NCBI RefSeq assembly: GCF_009727055.1 | Contig: NC_052357.1 | Coordinates: 21,218,966-21,282,965, forward strand | Direction of reading: 5' to 3' | From: Benincasa hispida | Lineage: Eukaryota; Streptophyta; Magnoliopsida; Cucurbitales; Cucurbitaceae | Length of the DNA stretch: 64,000 nucleotides | Shown here: piece by piece, positions 37,002-47,692 of the stretch | How positions within the stretch are numbered: the first letter of the stretch is position 1 | How the letters are laid out: each line of letters begins with the position of its first letter | Position numbers and translations under genes: made by a program | Notes under the pieces: generated by a model | Database searches by the model: none | What the model was told of the DNA's origin: nothing | What the model saw: the letters and a program-made list of their open reading frames with translations, nothing else

Positions 37002-39320
37002 TTTGAAAAAGGTGTTGCTGAAAATACGAACAAAACTTTATTAGATTTAGCTAAACCACTTTTAACCAATTAGCTTTGCAAAACAATTTCAAGTACCCTA
37101 AGTTAAAAGACTTTTATTTTGCAATGATGGCCTAGTGAGGCAAGTTAAACATCACTGGTGGGGTGATCAAATGCCCCTTCGCTGGGATGGGACATTCTCA
37201 ACCATTAGAATAAACCAACTCTTGGAACTGTACCTAACAGCCACTATTTTTTGGTCCAAAACTGTTATCCTTTAACAATTTCGTGTAAGTATGACCCCTC
37301 GCTTTCAGTGCCAGAGTCCTGCCCTAATGAGTCCACCATAGGGAAGAAGCAGATTAGGACAAGAGACTAAGTTAGCTTATCCTCTTATAGGAGATCAAAT
37401 AAAGAAACGCGCAAAACTGTCATCCTTTAGTGGGACACTCCCAGGGTGCCTTGAGGCGATGCGCAGTAACTTTATTCAACCCAACGAGGGAGACTGAGGG
37501 ATATGCCATCACACTTTCCACTCCCACTTACTATGAACACTCTCTCCATCCACCTTGATATTGACCAACCCAAACACCATCCATTAGGGGGACACGCCAA
37601 AGGTGCCTTGAGGTTGAGGGTAGATCTCACGATGTGGACTATTTAGGAGAAACGTGAAAGGTTTAAGTAAAGCATCTTATGCCCCAAGTACCTCCCACTG
37701 AATGTTCTACCTAGGGATTGATTAACCTAGACAATCCGGCTACTGATTTTAGTCTAAGTCGTCTTTTTAATTCTCGCTCATAAACAACGTTTGTCTATGA
37801 AATATGAACAAGTTCAAGTAGTCACATTTAAACACTTTAATGGACTATCCTTAACATGCATGCATGCAGCAAATCTATCTAATTCACCTTTCCAGGTAAG
37901 TTCCTAGGTAGGGGTATTACGTTTCCATCAACTTAAATACCCCAGTATAGACAGAACTTGCCTTAGACAAAAGGTCCCTTATAGATAGATTCGCTACACT
38001 TTAACATTTTATTAGTCAATTTAATCCTATTAAACTGACTAAAAGATTAAAGCCTTAGGGTTGCTAATCATATTAGAACTGTGATCTTAGGTATATGTGA
38101 TCCAACTTTTAAACATTTTAAAACTATGAATTAAACCTAAGTGAGCATGCATGTCTTTCTTATTTCTTTTAGTTCTAATTTCTCTTTAACTTTTAAAAAG
38201 AAACAACAAAAAAAAATTGCACATAATAGGTGTTTATAACATTTATAAAGTAACCTATGTATCATGTTTCATGCAATATCCGGTCATTACTATACATAAC
38301 TTTTATATATATATACGCGTAGTAACCAAGCAAAACATGTTTTCCATCCACCCTTATACTATAACAATTATAATATAAAGATGATGCATGTCAATGCTTC
38401 TTATGCATGCATAAATATAACTCTTATATTATATGATGCATGAGCATGTACTTATATAATTAAATCATGCTTCTCTAAATTATAACATTTACAATAAAAA
38501 GATGATGCATAGCCAATGCATAACATAAGGTGGGATTTACTATATGTGCATACCATATGATATATAAAAACCATACATCGCATGTATTTTACTAAGGATT
38601 AATGGATCAGGATGAGCCTTTACACAAAATCGAAATGAAAAAAACCTATCTATTACATTTTTCATCGAGCGAACAAGATCTTGAACCGCCGAAGGACTCC
38701 ATCGTGTAGTAAACGCTGAAGGTAGACGATCGCCCACTGCGCACTAGACGACAGGAGCAAAAACTAAACGATCGCTTAGATGACAACGAGGCTGCGAAGC
38801 CTGATCATCTAGGCGATCGCTTAATGTGGCGAAAGGTAAACGATTTACCATGCGTTGCTAAGCGATTATTTAGTCAATAACTAAGCGATGAAGCTTGCTG
38901 AGCTAAACGATCGTTTAGTGCGCGTGCGCGTGCGCGTTAAACGATACGTGAGCATCCCATCATCTACATGACCCAATACTCAGCGATCGCTTACCTCATC
39001 ATCTACATAACCCGAGCAAACCTTGATCGTCTCCTTCCTCGAAAAACTGCAACCCTTGCTCCGATCTTCTTCACGAATGACTCAAGACTCAAACAGACTT
39101 TGAATTATATACTCGATAACTATTAATAATGCCCAAAAACGTAGGGGCCTTTACAATCAATCGAAAATGTAAAAGAATTAAATCAAACCGAGGCTAACAT
39201 CCCAGAAAACTCCAGTAGTCCACATATCCACAGCAATTTAACGATTAAACAGAGCAGACATGCACCCACCAAGAATGTATATGTAATTTGTTGCAACAAT
39301 GAAATTGGAATATCAAAACC
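37002..39320 (-). other. Untranslated leader of element B, with repeats
   Basis: The 2.3-kb stretch between the primer binding site and gag has no long frame. It contains two ~156-bp repeats (GGGACACTCCC at 37,432 and GGGACACGCC at 37,588, each followed by GGTGCCTTGAGG). It also contains an AT-rich middle (38,150-38,560) and, near the primer site, a cluster of CGATCG motifs (38,700-39,000) that includes the perfect palindrome CTAAACGATCGTTTAG and a GCGCGTGCGCGTGCGCG run (about 38,920). Confidence 0.7.
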
Positions 39321-39336
39321 TGGCTCTGATCCCAAT
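39321..39336 (-). other. Primer binding site of element B
   Basis: Directly after the LTR end the minus strand reads ATTGGGATCAGAGCCA. This matches the Copia consensus TGGTATCAGAGC (complement of the initiator-methionine tRNA 3' end) except for one or two bases. Confidence 0.75.
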
Positions 39337-41462
39337 TGAAGGAACTCTTGACGAAGAGCATCCATGAGCACACTCGGATCTTTCCGATTTCATTGTGACC
39401 GAAATACAACATATACATTCTAACATATAGTTATGCAAATTAACACTAATTAATAGCATGTTTCGAACAATAAAACACAAGAGAAAGAGTTCTCATACCA
39501 GTTGAAGACTCTTTTCAAACGTCAAACTCAGAAGCATCGGAAGAACCTCTACATACTCTATCGCCCAGCAAATCAATCGGCAGCAGCAGCACGATGTCTA
39601 CACGAACAGCGGCAACACGAACAGTCAAGGACAAGAAAGTAATGGGGACGACACCATCAGTTAGAGCCCTTGGTATTCTCGGAGTGAGAATCCAAGGTGT
39701 GGTCTTTGGTGAATTTGGTAGAGGTAGGAGAAAAGACAAATCGTGTAGACGATAAGTAGGTGAGAGAGAAGGAGTTATCGCATAGCAAGGATCCTTATCG
39801 TTTAGATGAAACTACACGATCGTGTAGGTTTTACTAAGTGATCGTTTAATAAAAGGTACACGATCGTTTAGAAAACGCGGCACGCTATGCGATCATTTAG
39901 GAAAGCTAAGTGATCGTTTAGGGAGAGGTATGTGATCGTTTAGGCGCTGGTGTGTGATCGTTTAGACAATGAGCTACTATCATATAGGCTCTCAAGCTAG
40001 GCGATCGTTTATGTTTTCACACCGATTGCGAATTTTTCGAACTTTTTGCAAAATATAAACAATTTTCATTTTATTCATCGATTACCATAACCGAATGCGG
40101 CTGCTCCCACAAACGTACGATTGAGGAGAATAATACGGTCAATTATCTCATAATTAACCAATTTAATAATAAATTAATATAATCTTATTATATTCTTACC
40201 CTATAGTTTGATATCACATATCTACTATAGTCATTTTTCTTCCACTATCTAATTTTCTCCAAAATAATGTATCTTATACATTTAACCAATTATATCACAT
40301 ATAATTAACCAGTTCAATTATATCATATATAATCAAACCCCCTCTTGTCAATTTGAACATTTAAAACTGACCCAAACACTAATTCTCGACTTTATCCAAG
40401 CCACCCAGGGGACCTAATGGACCTGTGGCTCGAAGCTCCAAAGCTACGTGAATAGCTGACTAAACTCTTTAGCTACAACATCCACCATCCGTTAATTGTC
40501 AGGCATTCCACTAAAGACCAATAGCTAAACTCTTCTTACCATGGATATATTTCTGTCTCCATCGGATATAACAATTCATGAGTACGATGACCCTTCACAG
40601 ATGATCGTAAGTACAGATGAACCAATTTACCATTTTGCCCCTGTAATTACATCATACTACTTAAGTACCACTGATTCCTCTAATGAACAAGACAAAATTG
40701 TCCAACTATGTGTGAACACCTCTCGAGCCAAGAGAAGGTGTATGGCACCACATCGTTCAAGCGTTGGATTCAGCCCTTAAAGGAGCTATCTATCTACTTA
40801 CCCCTACCTCGAGGAATGAGTGAATTTCATCTTGTGTGACTGAGTTCCTAGCTCCCAAATCAGACGAATCCCCAAAATGGTAGGTTTGAATCGACGACCT
40901 GGCCATTTGCACCCATCTAAATCAAAGGATCGCCCTCAATGGTAGGAGTTTTCAACTCACTAGGGATTGAGGTCATGTTACCTATGGTCATCTTAGTGAA
41001 TTGAAGTCTTTGTCATGAACGGTGTTATGTAACGAGACATTAACACTTCGTTGGTTAGGTCTTATACAAATTCTTTGTATAGGACGCCCCCACTCGCATG
41101 TCCCCTACACGAATGATCAGGATCAGACCATCTGTGACAAGTCACAACACTTGTAACCATTCCACAAAGTGGGCCACCTCCGTAGCGTTACCAGGATAAG
41201 GTTTCTCTCCTATATCCACATACTACAGACCATTTTGGTTATCACTCAAGACATGATCCACTTGTATCCTACCACATACATGCTTAAGTTATATACAGAT
41301 AATCAGGGATTTTATGTTTATTAGTTTGTGGTAAAGCAAATAAAACATACAACTGAGCAAAAACTAGATGTGAAGTAAATATCATATATTATAAAACACA
41401 AGCGTTCGTAAAAACTATTTATAAACTACAGGACACGAGACTTTAAGGCATCAACCCTAACA
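39337..41462 (-). repeat. 5' LTR of element B, complete (2,126 bp)
   Basis: The minus strand starts TGTTAGGGTTGATGCC (41,462) and ends GAGTTCCTTCA (39,337). It is closely similar to 26,313-27,949 and to solo LTR C. CGATCGTTTA-type motifs cluster at 39,815-40,015, several altered to TGATCG. TAGGT (41,463-41,467) is the presumed target flank. Confidence 0.85.
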
Positions 41463-41487
41463 TAGGTATCATATACCCAGGGGTTTT

Positions 41488-41500
41488 TCTCCCACTTGTC
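41488..41500 (-). other. Polypurine tract of element E
   Basis: The minus strand reads GACAAGTGGGAG, the same motif as in A and B. The LTR-like TGGGTATATG starts about 8 nt later, a slightly odd spacing. Confidence 0.5.
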
Positions 41501-41529
41501 CTAAGTTATATACTTGTAGTCCTAGTCTT

Positions 41530-41678
41530 ACTAGGAGATTCTCAAACACTTTAGTTGAGGGACTTGTTATAAACACATTAGTATACAATGGACTTCGTAT
41601 TAAACTATTTAGGGATTGCATCTTATTTTCACAACTCTTGATTCTCAATAATGCTAGGAAGTCATACATTCCTCCCAC
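41530..41678 (-). pseudogene. RNase H C-terminal remnant of E
   Basis: VFITSPSTKVFENLLVRLGL resembles the end of Copia RNase H (compare DPFTKALTATVFEGHLQSMGL in element A), and it lies just before a polypurine tract as expected. No upstream RNase H or RT was recognised. Weak but position-supported. Confidence 0.45.
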
Positions 41679-42319
41679 TATATCGAGGTACTCTCAACTC
41701 TTTGAGTAAGATGGATCTGATTTGCTTTAAACAATTTTTGTTTATAGTATTAGTTTTAATCAATAACTCTTTATTGATATATTTGCTTTTATGGAACATT
41801 GTTCAAAATAACTAAGGCAACTAAGTATAGAAAGTTTTCATTTGATTTCAAATTCTATCAGAATAGCCCTAGAAATCCCAGACTTTCTATATTCTTTACT
41901 TTGATCCAATTGAAGTATTCTTTATTTTACTTAACCAGTTTTATACACTTTGAACCTTTCAAGTGTTCTGAACTTCTCACTTAGGTTAAATACTATTTGC
42001 CTTCATTGTTTGCTAGCTATTAAATATCTAAATATTTACAAATGGCTTTTAACAAGGTTGGTTCTAACAGAAGTTGCTTTGCAGTAGAACAAATAAGACT
42101 TTTGCTAATGAACATTTTATCTATAACAAAAAAGTTTATACAATATGTTATTTACAAAAATATAACTTTCGTAACAAAAGCAACAAAAGTAAACAGGATT
42201 TTCTTCTAGCAGCAACTGCAACATCTCCCACTTGTCATTTTGAGATATGCTTCGATATTCACAATCTAGAGAACTATCTCACAAAAGCAATCCTCAAGAA
42301 CTAGTTTCCCTATTTTGCT
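41679..42319. other. Unrecognised AT-rich sequence within E
   Basis: This is where protease, integrase and RT would be. It is too short for them and has no domain. A second polypurine-like GACAAGTGGGAGATGTTG occurs on the minus strand near 42,220-42,236, perhaps an old recombination point. Confidence 0.4.
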
Positions 42320-43181
42320 TCCTCTGCTCTTTTCTCTGCAAGGTATCGTGGGCAGTTTCTCTTCTAGTGCCCTTCACTGCAATGGAAACATTTTTCTTTA
42401 TCTGCAGCATTTGTCTTGCCTTTTCTACCAGTAGGTTTCTTTTTTCCTTTCCCTTTGTTTTTCTTTACTGGAATACTTTTATTCTGTGAAGAAGAAGCAA
42501 TGCCAGGCTTCTTAGAAGATGATCCTCTTTTCTCAACAATAGTAACATTTACTTCCAGTTCCAGTCCTTTAGCCCTCGTCATGGTCTGGTAAGCCTGTAG
42601 CTCATTGAGAAGTGTAGTCAAGTTATATTTTATTTTATTCAAGAGCGCATTCGTGCAAAACTGCAAGAAACTCTTCGGAAGAGATTCAAGAATAAAACCA
42701 ACTTGACTCTTCTCATCAACGATAGCACCAATTACTTCTGCCACATTGAAATGGACCATCATATCCAGGACATGTTTTCTAACAGAGGCCCCTTCTTTTA
42801 TATGGTAGTTGTAAATGTATTTAATAGCATCATACCTCAAGGAGAAGAACAGTTGTCCAAACATCCCATGTAGAGACTTTATGATCTGTCTGAAAGTACT
42901 CATGCTTTCATGTTTCTTGGCCAATACATCAGATATGTTGGCAAGAATATAGGCACGGACTTTCTCGTTAGCCCTAATCCATCTGTCGTATGCATCCTGA
43001 ACATTTCGATTTTCATTTGAGCCAGAAACAAGACGACACTCCTCTGTAAAATGAACAGTAGGTCATCTATCACCAGTATAGTATTTAGGTTTTTTTTCCA
43101 CAAGGCATAATTATCCTCAATAAGTTTATCAGAAGTCAACAATTGTACTAAAGAACTCATCATTCTGAAAAATATAAACAA
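42320..43181 (-). pseudogene. gag of element E (nearly open)
   Basis: A first frame (43,181-42,900) reads MMSSLVQLLTSDKLIEDNY, the DUF4219 gag start, then shifts. The next frame is open for 186 codons (42,924-42,364) and covers the UBN2 core (IIKSLHGMFGQLF, HVLDMMVHFNVAE, GFILESLPKSF), a long coil (KYNLTTLLNELQAYQ) and a lysine-rich linker. It stops inside the zinc knuckle: CFHCSEGH, then a TAG where tryptophan is expected, then KRNCPRY. This is the least damaged gag in the window: one frameshift and one nonsense codon are visible. Confidence 0.85.
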
Positions 43182-45457
43182 ATTTTATCAGTGAATTACT
43201 TTTTTAAACTCAATCTTGTTTTAGCAAAGTAATAATGTACCCAAGATTTTATTTTTTTTTTGCAACGATACTATAGCAAGATATTCTTGACTAAATACTA
43301 TCCCCAGGATAACTCATATTTCGATAGTCATTTAGCTACCGTTTTTTGTCAGAATTTACTAACACTTTAGTAATTCCGTAAGTGTAACCCTCTGTTTTTA
43401 GATCTTAGAAGTCGGCCCCAACGATGCTACCGAATTGGAAAGTAAAAGTTGAAAAATGACCTTAGGAATCCTATCCATTTCTTGAATTTGAGTTATTTTA
43501 AATCCTATGTTACAACCTTCAGAGGGGATAGTCGTCATTAAAACAACTAGTGAGACAACTTAAAGATGACAAGCAGACGCAACATAGGAATCTCACGGTC
43601 CAAACAAACAGAAGAGACTGTAGGATATGTTGACACATATCTTTCACCCACTTACAATGAACTACTTCCCCCATTCACTTTGATATTCACCCATACAAAC
43701 ACTTTTCGAATGGAGGTCACTCCCAAGGTGACACAAAGCGTCATATGAATCTCACGGTGTGAATTTTCTAGGGACATGAGAATTGAAATCAATGTATCGT
43801 ATATTTCATTTTACATTGAACAGCTTCCCCTCATTCACCTTGATATTGACTCATGCAAACACTTTCCGAATGGAGGTCACTCCCAGGGTGACACGAAGCG
43901 TCGCATGAATCTCATAGTGTGAAACTCTTAGGACGTGAGAATGAAAATCAAAATATCACTTTTTATTTTACTATGAATAACTTCCCCTATTCACCATAAC
44001 TTCGATTCATGTACTCACTTTCGAATGGAAGTCATTCCCAGGGTGACACGAAGCGAGACATGGATCAAGATTGTGAACTCTTAGGGATGCGAGAGCTAAA
44101 AGTGACATATCGTATATATTATTAATCTCTCACTGAAGTATTCTAAATTCCCACTGAAGTGTTCTAATAACATATCATATATACTATTAAACTCCCACTA
44201 AAGTGTCCTAACATTTATTTGGGTATAACTTTACTCAGGTTTGTTTCAACTAATTAAACAACCTAAGTCAGGTTTTTATCCAAGTATAACGTTTATATTT
44301 GGATTTAACCTACAATGTCTAGGTGATAAATCAGTTTTAAAACCCCACACCACTCACGTATTGCTTATAAAACCAGTTAACAACGCTCAATTATTCAGCT
44401 ATAATCCCCAGGTAGGAGCTGTTCTGTAGACCGTCAACTTAAATACCCCCAGCCTTAGACAGGTTTATATACCAGTTGATTTTGTAACCATATTTTACAA
44501 GATGTCGATCTATTTTAACTATTAAAACAGGTGATTAACCTACGTGAACATACAGACATTCTTTGTTATGGATTTTAAATATCTAACCCAATTTTATAAC
44601 AACTTACAAAATTTTAAACATGCTAAGCATCCACGACATACATCAAAGGCATTCAATATTTAATATAACACTTATATTAAATCAAATAAACCCTACACAT
44701 GCATATTATATATTATAACATTTTATAACATGAGTTCAATGCATGTAACATGCTTTCTATGGTGGGATTTTTAAATCTACATGACATACTTTATACACAT
44801 ACAAGATTTATTTAATTATAACATACATTACATGCATAAATAATTAAACACATACTGATGTGGTTTTAGTTTTGGCATTTTCAAGCAAACAAATGCCTAA
44901 CTATTACAAAAGTCAGCAAGAATTGGCTCCAAAATGCTTCTGTACTGCTCGAATCGTCCCGAACCGCTAAAATCTTTACCTTCAAAAGTGGCTGAACCAG
45001 GCTAAATCAGGTCAGACCAGATCTTCTTGACCCGAACTGGTCGAACCGGTTCAGCTGGGCCGTTGGTTCGAGCTGAAACGTGCATGCAGGGCTAAGCATT
45101 GCGACACTGTGGGCGTTCTTCAACATCTAGACAGCAACGTGAGCAGCGTTGCAACACTCAAGGGTAGCATTGCAACGCTGCCTGGATAGTAGCTCAACTT
45201 CAAAAATCGACAATTCGACCTTCTTCACTTTTTTCTTCAATTACATCATAATTTCAACTCTAATGACTACAACCGAATTACAGACACTTAATCACACATT
45301 AAGACTCATCAATCAAGAGCCAATTACAAGAATTATAATACAATTGAAGAGAATTTTAATGCCAAAACTCAAAAACCCATATCAGTTCACCATTTTCATA
45401 TATCTCATGAAAAAACACCCACCAAACCAAAATTAAACCAAATTGAATGCTTAAATG
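43182..45457 (-). other. Untranslated leader of element E, with ~157-bp repeats
   Basis: Three tandem copies of a 155-160-bp unit span about 43,640-44,110. The core AATGGAGGTCACTCCCA, followed by GGTGACAC and AAGCG, recurs at 43,709, 43,869 and 44,024. The same core in shorter form occurs in the leader of B. Near the primer site is a hairpin (45,144-45,180). No long frame. Confidence 0.75.
45144..45180. other. Perfect 11-bp stem hairpin in the E leader
   Basis: CAGCGTTGCAA (45,144-45,154) and TTGCAACGCTG (45,170-45,180) are exact reverse complements separated by 15 nt. The position, about 300 nt from the primer binding site, is where retroelement RNAs can carry dimerisation or packaging structures; any role is inference. 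Confidence 0.6.
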
Positions 45458-45473
45458 ATGCTTTGATACTAAT
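45458..45473 (-). other. Primer binding site of element E (altered)
   Basis: The minus strand reads GATTAGTATCAAAGCATC next to the LTR end. It resembles TGGTATCAGAGC with two to three changes, consistent with an old element. Confidence 0.55.
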
Positions 45474-45747
45474 CGTTAGAGTTAGAAAAATATACAATGG
45501 AAGAAAAATGGATCATTAAGCATTCTAATTCATTAATTTTGGCTTTGAATAAAGCATGCTCATAAACTAAAAAGATGGATTCATTACTAACCTTTGAAGA
45601 ACTTCTTGAATCACGATTCCAGCTACAAATCTTCTCCAAATCTTGTTGTGGATCACCACAAGGTCTTCCCTACTATCCTCTTGGAGCTTTAGATTGAGTT
45701 GTGGGACTCAAAATAGGCTTGAATTGAGGGGAATTTGAAGGAAGCTT

Positions 45748-45932
45748 TCTGGTTTTCAGCAATTGAAGAACTCTTCTTCAACACCCAGATTTTCAGAGCT
45801 TCAGCAATAGATTGCATCCCTATTTCCACTCAGCCTCTTNTCTGGTTTTCAGCAATTGAAGAACTCTTCTTCAACACCCAGATTTTCAGAGCTTCAGCAA
45901 TAGATTGCATCCCTATTTCCACTCAGCCTCTT
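45748..45932. other. 92-bp exact duplication around a single N (assembly)
   Basis: Positions 45,748-45,839 and 45,841-45,932 are identical and separated by one N. The homologous LTR at 24,578-26,312 has only one copy. This is the signature of two contigs whose overlapping ends were scaffolded instead of merged. Confidence 0.95.
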
Positions 45933-46830
45933 CACTATTTATTGCATGACAAGCATGCTAACACTACTGTTGCATGAATTGCAGCTCATGCTTGGAAGAT
46001 TGACTAAATTTGGAAAGTGGAAAGTGAGTAAGGTGGTTAATTAATAAGTGAAAAAATCCTATTTTTATTGGTTTTTCCACTTCCAATTATTTTCTTTTTC
46101 TTTTAATTTGAAACTTATTTTCAAATTAATTTTTTCGACTTTTAATAATTATAACTTGAAATTGTATTTAATTTTACAAAAATTTATTCAAAATTAATTT
46201 TTCTAATAAAATTAATAATTAATACTTAATTAAACAATTTAATTAATCCAATTAATTTAACATCATTCCATCATCATGAAACCCTATTCATGAATTTAAT
46301 ATTTAAATCATATTTAAATATTAATTGATTCTCCAATTTCATTTAATTCAAAATTAAACGTGTAATTATATCACATATAATTACTAATTCCCTTAATTCG
46401 AATTTGAACGCTTCAAATCAACTTACCACGCTACTTTAAGGCTAATCCATTTGTGAGCTAGTAGGGGGACCTAGTGGACCTATAGATCATGGGCTCCAAC
46501 GATCCGAGAACTAAACTCTTTACACCGAATTAACTCCCATTCGTTAACTACTGGGTCACTCCACTAAGGCCTAGAATTTCACTCCCCTCACTGTAGATAT
46601 ATTATGTCCACTCGATATAACCATGATTAGTAAATTAACCTTTCACATGTTGTTCGTATTAACGGCTAGGTCAAAAGGCTGATCGAATCATTACTTAAGG
46701 GAAAAATCTTTCTACTATCCCTGAAAGTGGGTAGGAGTGAATTCCATTAGAGGTGTACATGGTCCAGGTTGGGCCGGGTTGGAAGAATTTTGTGGACCAA
46801 CCCAAAAATTTACCCTATTAGTTCATTTTT

Positions 46831-46885
46831 GGAGGGTCAACCCAACCCAACCCAACCCAAAGTTTCTGGGTTGGGTTGGGATGGG
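46831..46885. repeat. Left subterminal CCAACC / GGTTGG repeats of the hAT element
   Basis: Tandem CAACCCAACCCAACCC is followed by TGGGTTGGGTTGGG about 15 nt later, forming a short inverted pair. The right end has AACCCAACCC and GGGTTGGGTAG (49,630-49,665). hAT transposases bind repeated subterminal motifs, so these are candidate binding sites. Confidence 0.55.
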
Positions 46886-46909
46886 TCACAAGTTCTGTTT
46901 TCTTAAATA

Positions 46910-46942
<33 letters not shown>

Positions 46943-47692
46943 TGTATTTATTATCTAATTATATACTAAATATACTTTTAACTTTCCTTTTTATCTCTTT
47001 CGGTTAAAAAAAAAAAAAAAAAAAAACTATTTTTTTCATTACTTCCTTAATCCTTCTCTAATGAATAATTTGATTTTTGTAGATCAATAAACCTTCCTAT
47101 TTAAAAAGATGAACTAATTCTAAATATATTATATCAAATCAATTAATAAAAATTTAATAATAAAAAACATGTAATCTATGTGAAATTTTAGCATTGACAT
47201 TAAAATACAACCACCATAAATTCAATATAAACTTCAAAAGAAACTTCCTCAAATAATTCAATTCAAATGTTCAAGTTCAAAGTCTCTACTCAAAGTTCAA
47301 TAATAATCATTCCAAGTTCAATAAAAAGTCCAAGTTTAATAATAACAATTGGCTTATTACACAAAATTCCAAATCATTCAAAAGCACCATGAGTATGAAG
47401 AATGACTTGAGTGAGTTTTCTTCTTTTATCTTTGATTCTTTGGTCTCTTCACTTCTCAATTCCTAAAAAAATTGCAAATACATTAAACCAAGAGGATCAT
47501 TTAAAAGTAATTATAATATTTTATCTTATGGTAGTAAAACTTACCACTAAAATCATCATTATGCTCCAAATTCAATTTCTTATTGCAAAACAACAAAGGA
47601 GAATGGACTCTCTACAAAACAAATCATGCAAAATTAAATATATTAATTATTTGAGCATTAAACAGGTTAGATATGTATAATAGAAAATTCAT

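Larger units (their letters stand above)
26313..41462 (-). mobile_element. Ty1/Copia retrotransposon B with nested insertions
   Basis: Reading right to left: 5' LTR (41,462-39,337), primer binding site, 2.3-kb leader, gag (37,001-36,141), protease, integrase and RT up to YVDDILLIG (33,988), then solo LTR C (33,987-29,004), RT resuming at NDVGLLTAVKNW (28,998), RNase H to 28,051, polypurine tract, and 3' LTR (27,949-26,313). The pol halves join in register once C and its 5-bp duplication are removed. Without the insertions the element is about 10.2 kb. The outer ~480 bp of the 3' LTR are missing. Confidence 0.85.

Noticed and set aside
26313..41462. A single operon-like or novel defence gene cluster in the repeat-rich region
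   Set aside because: All recognisable coding belongs to Copia gag-pol remnants in a nested arrangement.
46913..47026. Poly-A tails of a processed retrocopy
   Set aside because: The A-runs are internal to the hAT element and no gene copy precedes them.
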